Source of the DNA: Chloropicon primus
Lineage: Eukaryota > Chlorophyta > Chloropicophyceae > Chloropicales > Chloropicaceae
DNA length: 64,000 nucleotides
Reading direction: 5' to 3'
Assembly (NCBI GenBank): GCA_023205875.1
Contig: CP060771.1
Span: forward strand, 62,001 to 126,000
This document shows positions 29,698 to 39,781 of this stretch, one piece after another; within the stretch, counting starts at the first letter, position 1; every line of letters starts with the position of its first letter. The notes below the pieces were generated by a model. The model searched no databases, was not told where the DNA came from, and worked only from the letters and a program-made list of their open reading frames with translations. Both the position numbers and the translations under genes were made by a program.

Positions 29698-30617
29698 ATG
29701 GAGATCAACTCGCTGGCGGAGCTCCTGACTCCCTCGGAGGATGCCGGAAGCGCTCGGGATGACATCGACAGGGCTGGGAGTGGGGCTTCGAGGCCTCCTG
29801 TGTTGCATCCTGGAACCATAGGTGCACCGTCGTCCTCGTCGGCGTCGACGGAACAAGCGGTCGACAAGAAGAGTGCAGAGGCGTCCAAGGAAATATGGCA
29901 AGACCACGAGATCTTGGACCACGTGGAAGATGACCTGGACGACGGACTCGAGTGTCCAAGGTGAGTGCACCACACACACACACAACGCGAATCCTGGTCC
30001 TGCTCCGCCTAGGCTTTACCTGCCTCAGGAGACAGGAGGGCTTTCGCCATCCTTATCGCTGTCTCTGGGAATCTGACCCGAATTCGTTGCGCTGGCTTTC
30101 TCCTGTTGCCGGCAACTCCCTCCCCCCCCCCTCTCTCTCTTGTCTTGTGGGACTTCAGTTACGAGTTCTTGTACAAACAAGCGGTGGCCACGGAGGACGT
30201 GTACCTTGGCCTGTCCGGCAAAGACCCTTCCTCCACGGATTGCGAGGATTTGGTTCTCAAGGTGTTCCTGGATGGCACGCGTTCCCTCTCGGAGCTGGAA
30301 CTGGATGTGGAGGACACCTACGTGAAAGTGAGGTCACCAAAATAGTATGTTATCTGTTTTGCCCATCCTATAAGGGCGAAGGAAGGGTCCCTTTCCCTTC
30401 CTCCTTTCCCGTCGTTCGCGATTACAAATACAAGAGGGGAGAGAACGGGAGACTGACACCCTTGGTCTCTCTCGCTTTCATCATCGTGAACAAACGCAGC
30501 AAGCTTAGCCTTCACCTGCCTCACAAGACAGACAGCAAGAAAGGTTCTGCAAAGTGGGATAAACAATCGGAGACTCTGGTCATCACTCTGAGGATAGTCC
30601 GAGAAGATCCGTTCTGA
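29698..30617 (+). CDS. DNAAF6: Dynein axonemal assembly factor 6-like (PIH1D3/TWISTER family)
   Basis: PIH1D3/DNAAF6 helps HSP90 and R2TP-like co-chaperones preassemble axonemal dynein arms in the cytosol. Three exons, 29698-29960, 30159-30344 and 30500-30617, join in phase to 188 residues (human about 214). The N-terminus ELLTPSEDAG aligns with human LLNPEEED, then HPGTIGAP matches GPGNIGPP and EIWQDHEILDHVEDDLDDG matches DIWNSEEIPEGAEYDDMWD. The CS-like C-terminal domain YEFLYKQAVATEDVYLGLSG KDPSS is close to human [22 protein letters not shown], and YKLSLHLPHKTDS plus SETLVITLRIVREDPF match the last strands. Donors are GTGAGT and GTATGT. It lies head-to-head with IFT140, another ciliary gene. 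Confidence 0.9.
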
Positions 30618-30782
30618 AAAAAGAGAGACAAAAGTCGTCGCGATGTGTAACGAAGTTTCTTCCTCTTATATATCAAATGTCAAAGTTAGATGGGAGGAGT
30701 AGCGACCTTGTTGTTGTACTTGCGTGACGCAAGCACAATGGTAGATGAGTTACTTTGACCTCCCATATGGTCGCGAGGTCTA

Positions 30783-33700
30783 TCATGCCGGAGAGGGGGC
30801 ACTGAATGGCTTTTGCTGAGAAGAGCCATTGCTTGTGTTATTATTGATGCCACTGCTGTTGTGGCGCCCCCTTCCTCTTCCTCTTCCTCTTCCTCTACCC
30901 CTTCCTCTACCCCTTGCTGGCTTGCCGCCGCCGTCTCTTTCTCTCTCTTTCGATCGGCGGCCCCTGCCAGACTTGTTGTGAGCGTTCGAGTTTTCCCTGG
31001 ACTTGGAGCCTCCCTGGTCATGGGACCCTTGCGGCTGTGCATCGCTGCTGTTGCCGCCATCACTCTGCTGCTGCTGCTGCTGGTCGATCCATGGCTTGGC
31101 CGGTCCGGCGTTATTTGCCTGCCCAGCCGCTGGCTTGCCGACGCTCCAGTCCACCTGCCCAAGCTGGCCGAAGGAGCTGAAGCCGAGCTGGCCAAACCCT
31201 CCAAATGGCGCTGGGGTCGAGGTGAGGGACAGGTCGGACAGAAGGGGGGGCATGGCGAAGCTTGGGGCGTCCACGACTTCTTCCAAGTTCGCGGGGAGGC
31301 TGAACGGCACATCCTCCTGCTGCTGCTTGCTCATGTCACTGGTCTCCTTGACCGCAGTGGACGGATCATCCTTTTTACCAGGACCTTGCTCTTGGCTGTT
31401 GCCTTGCTGCTGCTTTGCAATGCTCGCAGTGGCTTTCTTCCTCTCTCCCCTCTCTCTCCTCCCCCCCTTCACATCCCTTTCTTTCTTGTCCTTGTTCCTG
31501 CGCTCTCGCTTCATGTCCTTGTTGATGGTGGACCCGCCTCGCTCATCAAGAGACTTCTTTGAAGACTTTCCGGGGCCATCCCCCCTGCTGCCGTGCAACT
31601 GCTTGCTGCTCTTCTTGGCGTCCTTGTCACCCTGCTGCTGCTGCTGCTGCTGTGACTTCGAGGTCTGGTCCGTCTTCTCTGCTTGCTGTGGCCGCACCAA
31701 GAGTCTTGGCACTTGGGTAAGCCTGAGCCTCTGCTGAGGCTGCTCCCCCCTGTAATCGCCACCAAACAAGTCGTACTCCCTGGCATGGTACCCGGAGAGC
31801 AAGCCAGGGGGGGAGATCTCATTCTCATCCAACTGGCCCGCTGGCTTTGGATTGCTCTTGTTCTCCCTTGGGTGCTTGCCCTTCTCCTTGGGATAGTTGC
31901 GGGACCACTGCATGTCGTTGTAGGCATCGCGCCGAGGCCCGGAAGAAGCACCCGTCTTCACGGGCTCTTCCTGCGAGGGGTGGCTCTGTGAGTCCGGAGC
32001 ACCAGGTTTCCCTGGTTCTTGGTGATTGGCCACAGGTTTCGCATTCTCTTCTCTCGAATCCCTTCCGAGGTCGTCGTCTTGGTTGTCATGGACCTGCCCT
32101 GCTGGCGCCTTGCCAGCGGGGTCAGAAGATTTGACGGGAGCTGCGGCGGTGCCCCCCTCCCTCTTCTCCTTCTCCATCCTCTCCCTCTTCCTCTCCCTTT
32201 CCTGTTCGGCCGCCACCTTTTCCAGCTCGGCGTTGAAGGCTTCCCTCTCAGTGTCGACGTCCGGGGCTTGCCTCTCCCTCGCAGAGTTTTTGTTGTCCCT
32301 TTCATTCATCATGTCAGAGTCGTGGCCCCTTCGAGGGTAGTAGTCGCCCCTTTGCTGGGGCGGCTGATAGTCGTCTCCTTCATAACCTCCGTCGTAACCT
32401 TTCCTGTCCGACGATTGGTTATGGTATCCGTAGCCCCTGCCATCGTCCTGGCCAGGGCCTGGGTAACCTCTATCAGCGTGCTGGTGGTGCTGGTATCCCC
32501 TGTCACCACCATACCTCTCCCTGCCCCCCCTCTCTCCTCCTTCAGGGTGATAGTGGTATCCCCCGTCGCCACCAAACCTTCCTCCTCCTCCCATTCCATC
32601 TTGCATCGGGTACCTGTGGCCCCCGTCCCTCTGTCCTCCTCGATGGTGGCCGCCCATGCCCTGCTCGTGGTAGTTCCCATGGTTCCGTTGCCTGCCGTAC
32701 CTCCCTTCGTGATAACCTCTTCGGTCATCTCTGTACTGCCTCGGGTAGCCTGGCCCTCTCTGGTCCTCTCTGTCCCTGTAAGGCATGCCCCTCCTGTCCT
32801 CGCCGCGGTACTGTCCAGACCCGTAAGGGTGGTCCCTGTCTTCCCTGAAGGGGCCACCTAGCCTCTGACCACCGCTTCTCTCGTATCCACCTCTGTCTCC
32901 GGGGTACTGGTTGTGGCCGCCGTAGCCTCCCCTGTCCCTGCCCATGCCGCCGCCGTAGCCGCCGTCAGGGAAGCCCCCCCTCTCTCTCGGGTAGCCCATG
33001 ATGCCATCATCCCTGTCTCCTCTTTCGAGGTACTCCCTCTCCTCGCCCTGGCCTCCGCCGTGGAAGTTCCTTTCGTGGCCTCCGTGGTGGTGGTGATGGT
33101 GGTGGTGGCCGTGATCCCTGTCGTCCCGGTAGTACCCTCGGTCCCTGTCGCTGCGGTCACCGCCGTACTGCATGCGCATGACCTCCCTCTCGTCATCGGC
33201 CCACCTCTCCTCCCCGTCCTCCGTGCTGGGCTGCTTGGGCAAGTTTCCGAGCTGGGCGCTCTGAAGCGAAGGGTACTCCATGGGATTCAGTCTCCTGTCG
33301 CCGAAGCTGGGGATCTGCATCTGGATCGGCCTCGCTCCCCCCCTTCCTCTGCCTCCGGCAACCGGACGCGGGCCCTCCTCCCTCTGGCCCGCGCCGACGG
33401 GCCCATCGGGGGCGCCCGCGGCAGACCCTCCGGTCGCCCACGTGGATCCGGACGCCAGGATGGACTGCTGCGACTGCATGTGACCTCCCGAGGACGACGA
33501 GAGCATCCCGTTCCCACCGTGGTGGGCGTGGGCGTCCGACCCCGAGTGCCCTTGGCTCCCGCTGTCCTTGGTCCACCCGTGAATGCCTCCCCCGCCTCCA
33601 ACGAGCTGCGTTGTCGGGTCGTTCCCGGCGTGCTCCTTCTTCATCGAAGGCAGGTTCACTGGCTTGGGCACGCTCACCTTGGAGCCCTTCTTCTCCTTGG

Positions 33701-33797
33701 GCACCGCACCGAGAGGCGTCATCGTCCCTATCCTGTTCGAGCCCTTCCCTCCCAGCTTTTGGTTGCTCGAGTTCCTGTTTCTATTGCTGGACAACAT
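30783..33797 (-). CDS. BAT2/PRRC2 N-domain protein with RGG and Gln-rich low-complexity body
   Basis: This single frame codes for 1004 residues. The N-terminus VSVPKPVNLPSMKKEHAGND, followed by TTQLV and HGWTKDSGS, matches the BAT2_N domain of animal PRRC2A-C and plant MOS1 (PKPxNLPSxxxExxGxDPxxxLVP...GW). After it comes PIQMQIPSFGDRRLNPMEYPSL, also reminiscent of PRRC2. The middle (about 220-560) is a very long Arg/Gly/Tyr/Asp-rich tract with HHHHHHHH, RGG and YRDD repeats. The rest alternates Lys/Glu-rich and Gln-rich parts and ends in a RGRGRGRG block (about 970-980). PRRC2 proteins bind RNA and translation initiation factors and enter stress granules; a similar role is inferred. The ATG at 33797 follows an AAC repeat that the frame could cross but without an ATG. 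Confidence 0.8.
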   Translation of the reverse strand: MLSSNRNRNSSNQKLGGKGSNRIGTMTPLGAVPKEKKGSKVSVPKPVNLPSMKKEHAGNDPTTQLVGGGGGIHGWTKDSGSQGHSGSDAHAHHGGNGMLSSSSGGHMQSQQSILASGSTWATGGSAAGAPDGPVGAGQREEGPRPVAGGRGRGGARPIQMQIPSFGDRRLNPMEYPSLQSAQLGNLPKQPSTEDGEERWADDEREVMRMQYGGDRSDRDRGYYRDDRDHGHHHHHHHHGGHERNFHGGGQGEEREYLERGDRDDGIMGYPRERGGFPDGGYGGGMGRDRGGYGGHNQYPGDRGGYERSGGQRLGGPFREDRDHPYGSGQYRGEDRRGMPYRDREDQRGPGYPRQYRDDRRGYHEGRYGRQRNHGNYHEQGMGGHHRGGQRDGGHRYPMQDGMGGGGRFGGDGGYHYHPEGGERGGRERYGGDRGYQHHQHADRGYPGPGQDDGRGYGYHNQSSDRKGYDGGYEGDDYQPPQQRGDYYPRRGHDSDMMNERDNKNSARERQAPDVDTEREAFNAELEKVAAEQERERKRERMEKEKREGGTAAAPVKSSDPAGKAPAGQVHDNQDDDLGRDSREENAKPVANHQEPGKPGAPDSQSHPSQEEPVKTGASSGPRRDAYNDMQWSRNYPKEKGKHPRENKSNPKPAGQLDENEISPPGLLSGYHAREYDLFGGDYRGEQPQQRLRLTQVPRLLVRPQQAEKTDQTSKSQQQQQQQGDKDAKKSSKQLHGSRGDGPGKSSKKSLDERGGSTINKDMKRERRNKDKKERDVKGGRRERGERKKATASIAKQQQGNSQEQGPGKKDDPSTAVKETSDMSKQQQEDVPFSLPANLEEVVDAPSFAMPPLLSDLSLTSTPAPFGGFGQLGFSSFGQLGQVDWSVGKPAAGQANNAGPAKPWIDQQQQQQSDGGNSSDAQPQGSHDQGGSKSRENSNAHNKSGRGRRSKERERDGGGKPARGRGRGRGRGRGRGRGRHNSSGINNNTSNGSSQQKPFSAPSPA

Positions 33798-35301
33798 GGC
33801 GACGTTGTTGTTGTTGTTGTTGTTGTTGTTGTTGATGATGTCTGTGCGTCGATCTTCTCTTCCTTTCCACACCACAACACAATGGAACGTCCTTCTTCAA
33901 TCCCAAGGGGTGCAGACGCAAACCAAGCGTTACCGAAAAAGCTCAGTCGACGTAACGGCCGCTCGAAGAAGAAGAGCAGCAAAAAAAACCCGAGAAGAGA
34001 AACGTCTCCCTCTCAGCGTTCACGAGCGTCGTCGACGACGAGAGAGAGCAAAGAAGCAAGTTCCTCTTCCTCTTGGCGCCTGCAAGCGCGACGGGATAGG
34101 TGTCCGTCTCTCCGTCCCTCCGTGAGCCTCGGCGTGCGCACACCTTCCGTGGTTCTTCCACCCGGTGGGCGCACGCCAGACCTCTTGTCCGTCAACCTCC
34201 TTCCGAAGCCCTTCGCTTCCACACGATGCGATGCGATGCCGCTGATGCTTCAGTCGGTTGCTCTGGATGAGACTCTGGACTTTGGAAAAGAAAAAAAGTT
34301 GTGGAAGAGAAAGGTGCGGAGGTTGATGCTTGTTATGTTCTCGGTCCTCGTCGTCGTCGTCGTCGTCGTCGTCGTTGGCGCCGAGGACGATCGCGCTTGC
34401 TCTGCTCTTCGCCTTTGCTGCTGCGCGCGACGAAGAAGACGCCGGCTGAAACTTGAAATGTGAAGTAGAGAAATGTGAATTTTGGAAAAGTTGAACCCCC
34501 CAAAGAATTTTTTTTTATGATTGCGTTCATAAGAAGGATTTAGCACATGAGGCACACGACCCCCCCCCCCCCGGAGTTTGGAAATGTTGGCACGAGCGCA
34601 CGAACCGACGGAGAGGCGGCGCGAAAGCCGAAGCCAAAGGCCAAGGCCGGAGGAGGAGGATGGATCAGGGCGTGAGGGAACCAAGGGGGGAAAGGGAGGT
34701 GTAGAGGAAGAGAAAGATCTCCTCCTCCTTCGGGTTCCTCTAACCCCTCTGCTGGTCCTCCTCAAGAGCAGCCCTGCTCAGAGGGTTTCCTTAATCCAAA
34801 GTCCAAGGTGAGGGATGGATGCGATCTAGGCCCTGGAGGAGGAGGAGGAGAAGAAAGGGAAAGGGAAAGGAAAGAAAGAAATAGATCCGAAGAAGCCCGA
34901 ACGGGAGGAAAAAAAAACCCAAAAACCAAAACCTTTCCCGATGAGACACACCCCACTTCGCTCCCTCCCCTCTCCTCCCGTGGCGTCACTTTCCTCTTCA
35001 TGACGTTCTTTGTACAGAAAAATAATATTCTTTGAGTCACGTTAGTATTTTGGTCCAGGAGGACTAACGTCCCCGATCGTCCCGCTTCGGCTCATAGGTT
35101 TTTACCGAACAGAGTGGCAGTGGCGATCGTCGGTCGCGATCGTGGAGCGAGGGGTCGGTCCTGTCGAGCAAGCTCATTCAGGAAGCTCAGGGATCGATCG
35201 AACCGACACCGTCACCTCTTCCCCTTTCGATTGACACCTCCCTCGTGCCGAGAAACCTTGGATCGCCATCACAACACCGAGGCAGAGAGGCGGAGGAGAG
35301 G
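33798..35301. other. 1.5-kb divergent intergenic region, PRRC2-like and TFIIA genes
   Basis: No gene is supported. Next to the PRRC2-like start is a TTG/AAC repeat (33804-33832). A GTC array lies at about 34348-34375 and a run of 13 C at 34560-34572. Purine-rich sequence fills 34650-34900. The minus-strand open frame at 34250-34765 is low-complexity (Arg, Ser, Thr runs) and looks accidental. Confidence 0.6.
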
Positions 35302-35892
35302 ATGGCTTCGACGATGCAGGTTTGGGAGACGTACGAAAGGATCGTGACCGAGACGATCGAGGAGGCTGGGAGGGCTCTCGAGGAGGAGGACGGGCAAGAC
35401 TATGCGTAAGTCACCAACACACACACACACACACACACAAACCAAACACACGCAAACCAAACACACGTTTCCTTCCTTCCTTGCTTCCTTCCTTGCTTCC
35501 TTCCTTGCTTCCTTCCTTCATTCGTTCCTCGCTGTTTCCTTCCGTCGACGGAAATCGAGGGTTCGGATCCTGGTTGCCGTCCGCCTTTTGCTTCTTTCTG
35601 ACGCTTCCTCTCCTCTTTTTCGTTCGTCTTGTCCTCCTCCTTCTTCTTCTCCTTCGTTCATGTTGTTGACGATGATGATGACGATGACGATGACGATGAT
35701 TGAAACTTTCTGATGACTTGGCTCCCGAACTCGTGCAGACTGGTGATGAAGGAGCTTCGAAGGGAGTGGGAGCTGAAGCTGATAGGGAGCGGAGCCCTGG
35801 AACTTGGCGTAGAAGTGGATCCAAGCTCCCAAAAGTAAGTGCTTTGTGTCGAAGGCTTGGTCCTCCCCGACAACGCGCCCGTGGTGCGTTGG

Positions 35893-35926
<34 letters not shown>

Positions 35927-36470
35927 CTCACACTCGTTCTCTGTCTCTCTGTCTCTCTGTCTCTCTGTCTTTGTCTTTCGCTTCGCTGTGTCGTGTGTCA
36001 GGGTGCCTCTGGGGAAGGGAGGGGACCCGGCGGTGAAGCGCGAGGCTGCTCAAGCAAGCGGCTCGGTGAAGGAGGAGGACAAGGGCAAGGACAAGGACAA
36101 GGGCAAGGGCAGCAACAAGAGGGGAAAGGAGGAGGATCATATCGAGCAAAGGCCCCAGAAAAGGACGAAAACGGAGGGCGGGGACGGCCAGGCCGCGTCC
36201 ACCTCAACCGCGGTGGTCTCGAGAGCAAATCAGGCGTTGACGGAAAAGAACGTGGCCGACATAGACTTGGCCGATCTGGACGACGAGCTCGACGAGTTGA
36301 TGGGTGGAGAGGGGGACCCCCTCGTGAGCACCAAGGACGTGGTTCTGGCGCAGGTGGAGAAGAAGTTCAAGTCGAAGAACAAGTACAGGTTCGTCTTCAA
36401 ATCAGGGATAATGCAGATCAACGGCCTGGAGTACGTGTTCGAGAAAGGAAACGGAGACTTCAAGTGGTGA
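35302..36470 (+). CDS. TOA1: Transcription factor IIA large (alpha/beta) subunit
   Basis: TFIIA-alpha/beta stabilises TBP on promoters for RNA polymerase II. Three exons, 35302-35405, 35739-35834 and 36002-36470, give 222 residues. The N-terminal four-helix-bundle part, WETYERIVTETIEEAGRALE followed by LVMKELRREWELKLIGSGAL, matches family VYxxVIxDVIxxVRxxFxxEGVD...LxELKxLWExKL. The middle is a lysine and acid-rich spacer. The C-terminal beta-barrel segment VVLAQVEKKFKSKNKYRFVF KSGIMQINGLEYVFEKGNGD FKW matches VxxQYDKVxRxKNKWKxxLKDGxMxxNGxDYxFxKAxGxxxW. Both donors are GTAAGT. Each intron carries long CA repeats (35418-35439 and 35898-35923). Assignment is secure. Confidence 0.95.
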
Positions 36471-36650
36471 GAGGTGTGAGACCACCACCTCCTCTCCCCC
36501 GTTGTGTAAACTATCTGTAATGTTATTTCGTTTCGAACGAGACAGCATACATGCGCAACCCCTTCGTTTTGTGTTTTTTTCCTGTTTGTTATTTTACAAT
36601 TGCGTGGCGCTCGGCGCCGCCGCCGCCACCGTCGTCGTCGTGGTATTTAT

Positions 36651-38201
36651 TTACTTGAAGGTCGTGTTTTGTGGGATGAACATGACGTTGTCCCACGTCG
36701 CGTCATCCTTCTCGTAAAGCATTCTGAACAGGACGTCCTCGAATGATCCGACCTGGATCGAAGGCAACTTTGGCTTCTCCATGTTCAGCTGCTGCTGCTT
36801 CTTCTCGAGCTTCTGGATGTGGTTCTTGGCCTTCTGATCATCTTCCTTCCAGATCTTGTTGTAGAGGAAAGGAAAAGGAGTCTTCGCCACCTCTTCGACC
36901 CTCTCCTTTTGCCTCGTGAACCACTGCCTCTTGTACGCCACCGCAGGAGTCACCGGGCTCTTGCCGAAAGCTTGCTGCAGGGCGTAATCAAGCTCCTCCC
37001 TGCCGAAAAACAGGGGGATCATCGTCTTGTCCCCGTTCCTTATGGTGAGGCCCTCCGCCTGAAACACCGGAACCCCGGGAAGTGCCTTGAGCGGGTTCCC
37101 CGTTTCCTTGAAAGTCGAGAAGGCGTGCTCGACCTGCTTCCTGTCGGGCATCAGCCTCAAAGCCACGTTCTCTAACTCCTTGGGCCTCGCTTGCATGTGA
37201 AGCTTGAAGACCTTGTCCATGAAGAGGGTGCCTGCGCGCCCACCACCGCCGAGGGGAAAGGGGAAAAACCAAACAATCGTTCGGGTCAGTTTCCTGGTCA
37301 GCTCGTGGGTCAGAAACGAAAGGGCTCCATGCGTGCGTCCAATTCTCACCTATGATGGGCTTCAGCATGGACTGCTTGTCCACCACAGTCTCCTTGAAGT
37401 TTTTCGCATCGTTCGCCGACATGAAGAGCATGAGCATGCTCTTAGGCGTCACGTCCTTGGGGGTGTGCTCCTCTTGAAGCAGAACAAAGTTGTCGTTGCT
37501 TGTCACGGTATACACGGGCACGTCCTGGTCGCGGTTTGAAATCAAGAGAAGGAACCGAAGAAGGAACCAAAGAAGTCAGAAGCCCGTCCGTCCGTCCACT
37601 CTTCTCTCTCTCTCTCTCTCAAGGGCGAGTGGTCTGTGGGGGCCAGCTGGGTTGAACTCGCTTTCAAAGTAAGTACCTTGAGCCTCCTCGCTATGGTGTC
37701 CCCCGCCGGAATGCTGGCCAAGGCCTCATCACCAGGTTTTGTGTCCTCACTCCTTGCGTCCCGCCCCTTGGGAGAGGATCCTCCTCCCGCCAACTGCTGC
37801 TGCACGTTCTGAGACACACTCGCTAGCCTGCGGCTCAGCATCCTCACTCGGTTCGCCACAAGCCTGTTCGCGTTCAACCAAATCGGCTCCCTCCTCCTGA
37901 CAAGAACCGGAACCCTTGTCCTCAATTTTCCCTCCCCCTTGCTGCCCTTCACCTCGATGCTCTCCGCGTACTCGAACTTGTTCCCTTTGCCCAACACTCT
38001 GCTCGGCCTTCTCGAGGATGGCCATGGCCTTGTTGGCCTCCTGCCGACCTCTCTCGAGTACGAAGCCGATTGGGGTACCGTCGTGATTGTCGTGGAGTGA
38101 GCTCCATGACTTCCGCTCCGCCTCCCCTTCCTTTCGCCTTCCCCCTCCTCATGCTGGACACCTCTCAGTCCGCGCAGCACGTTGCTCACCAGCGACGCCA
38201 T
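36651..38201 (-). CDS. TIC22: TIC22-like plastid protein import factor
   Basis: TIC22 works in the plastid intermembrane space as a chaperone between the outer and inner import complexes. Three exons, 38201-37677, 37524-37350 and 37231-36651, give 426 residues. The conserved core begins IPAGDTIARRLKDVPVYTVT. Next come SNDNFVLL and KSMLMLFMSANDAKNF (plant KSLGLLCFKKEDAET), then LRLMPDRKQVEHAF and GVPVFQAEGLTIRN. The end, IPLFFGREELDYAL, SIQVGSFEDVLFRML and WDNVMFIPQ, closely follows Arabidopsis TIC22 (FEDIV...WDDIVFIPP). The first exon codes for a basic, Arg/Ser-rich 140-residue N-terminus. It lacks an evident hydrophobic signal peptide, which would be expected for a secondary plastid unless a 5' exon was missed. 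Compared with plants, the N-terminal extension is long. Confidence 0.9.
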
Positions 38202-38491
38202 CCTCTTCAAAAAGTTCTTATCTTCAATCTTCAGGAGGAGGGGGTGGTGGTGATGGATGTCGAGGGGAAGGAGGAAGGGAGGCAGGAGGAGGGAGGCACG
38301 CCATGAACAAGCGCACGCATTGTCCCTAAACCTTCCTCGTTCCAATGAGCCCTCACTTGATCAACGGAGAAGAATGAGGAGGACCAAGCTTGCTTTTGCT
38401 TGTGGATCAAAGAATAAGGTTGTATTATATCGGGGCCGTTTGAGTCGCCCGTTTTATTTATTTCAGTCAGGCACTTCTTCTTCTTCTTCTT

Positions 38492-39502
38492 CTAAATGCC
38501 AAAGATGTACTCGTTGACTTTGGTCCAGAAGGTGTTCACCGGCTGGGGCATCGAGTCGAAACCGCCGGCAAACTTGCTGGCGTGCTGGTTGCCGCCGGCT
38601 GGTCCGCCGTGGAAGGGCGAGGAGGCGGCCCCGGGCGTCCAAGAGCCGCCGGATCCAGCGCCCATCTGGCCACCGAAGCTCCCATTGGCCCCCCCTTGGG
38701 TCTGCTGCTGCAGCGAGCTGCAGTGCTGCTGGCTGATCGGCGTGATCCCAATCATCAGGTTCTTCGAGATCTGTTTGCCGTTCTTCCCCAAAGCCTTTTG
38801 CGCCTCGCCCTTGGTCTGGAACTGTATGTGCATGAAGTTCGCCTTCTCGGTGCCTCCGTTTCTGCAGCTTATGATGTCACCACACTCCTGCAATTCTCTC
38901 AGGATGAGGTCTCTGTCGGATTGCTGAAAGCCGTACACCGTGACCCACCTGCTCCGAAAGCTGCTGCTGTCGGTGGCGGAGTCCTGATCCGTCTGACCGG
39001 AACCGAAGGCGTACTCGTTCGCCAGCATCGGATTCCGGCGAGGGGTTCCTCCGTCATTCCCGGACGCTCTGCCCTGGAACTTGGACCCACCCCTCCCTTC
39101 GCCGCCCAGTGTGTCTGCCGCCGCTAGACCGCCACTCGGCCTCAGGCCAGAACTTCCTTCTCTCAAGGACATCACTGGAGGTGGAGCCGTGTTTCCGCTA
39201 CCGTACAGCTGCCTCGGCGCCACGCTCCTCTCCTCTGGCCTCTCGTTCACTCCACCATACGAACTGCTCACCGTGTGAGGCGACTTTACCTTGGTCATCG
39301 CCGAGTCAGGCACAACTCCCAGCCCCGGCGTCCTCGAACTCGAGTTCCTGTAGTTGCTCGTGTTGCTCAAAGGCGAGAAGATGATGGGACTGCTGGGCGA
39401 CCGCAAACCTGAAGGCGTGTAGTTCGATCCCGCGCTCAATGGCGTCGACGCCGCCGCTGGAGTGCGGTACAATACCGTCGGTAACCTCTCACTATTCGCC
39501 AT
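38492..39502 (-). CDS. NUP35: Nucleoporin NUP35/NUP53 (MPPN RRM domain)
   Basis: NUP35 is an inner-ring scaffold nucleoporin. This intronless gene codes for 336 residues. The N-terminal half is Ser/Pro/Gly-rich and disordered, with SPIIFSPLSNTSNYR-type short linear motifs. At about 180-265 lies the NUP35-type RRM: SRWVTVYGFQQSDRDLILRE (family WVTVYGFPP...ILxxF), QECGDIISC, ANFMHIQFQTKGEAQKALGK (family NWMHIxYxSxxxAxxALxKNG) and LMIGITPI. A Gly/Gln-rich linker is followed by VNTFWTKVNEYIFGI, the C-terminal membrane-binding amphipathic helix seen in NUP53 (ends in xYxFG). The ATG at 39502 opens MANSERLPTVLYRT. The convergent side is the TIC22 gene promoter. Confidence 0.93.
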   Translation of the reverse strand: MANSERLPTVLYRTPAAASTPLSAGSNYTPSGLRSPSSPIIFSPLSNTSNYRNSSSRTPGLGVVPDSAMTKVKSPHTVSSSYGGVNERPEERSVAPRQLYGSGNTAPPPVMSLREGSSGLRPSGGLAAADTLGGEGRGGSKFQGRASGNDGGTPRRNPMLANEYAFGSGQTDQDSATDSSSFRSRWVTVYGFQQSDRDLILRELQECGDIISCRNGGTEKANFMHIQFQTKGEAQKALGKNGKQISKNLMIGITPISQQHCSSLQQQTQGGANGSFGGQMGAGSGGSWTPGAASSPFHGGPAGGNQHASKFAGGFDSMPQPVNTFWTKVNEYIFGI

Positions 39503-39781
39503 TGCCGATCCAAAGCCAATCCAAAATCAATCCTGCAAGCAAAAAAAAAATCCCTGCACTTTCAGTCGTTCGACATCCTCAGCACTTTGCCATTCCTTTC
39601 AACCAAGGGCGCGTTACAAAGATCAAGACGTAACGGTTCCGCGACTCCGCTCTCCTCCGTCGCCGAAGCTTCGTCCGTCCCTCACTCACCTGCGAAGAGT
39701 TTGGCATCCATGGAAAACCAAACCAAAAAAAAAAAAAGTGAATTTAGTTCCTCTCCTGTGTCATCACTGGGTCGTTCCTTT

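Noticed and set aside
34250-34765. 171-codon minus-strand frame in the PRRC2-like/TFIIA spacer
   Set aside because: Arg, Ser and Thr runs come from CGT and other repeats. It spans the C13 run and has no family match.
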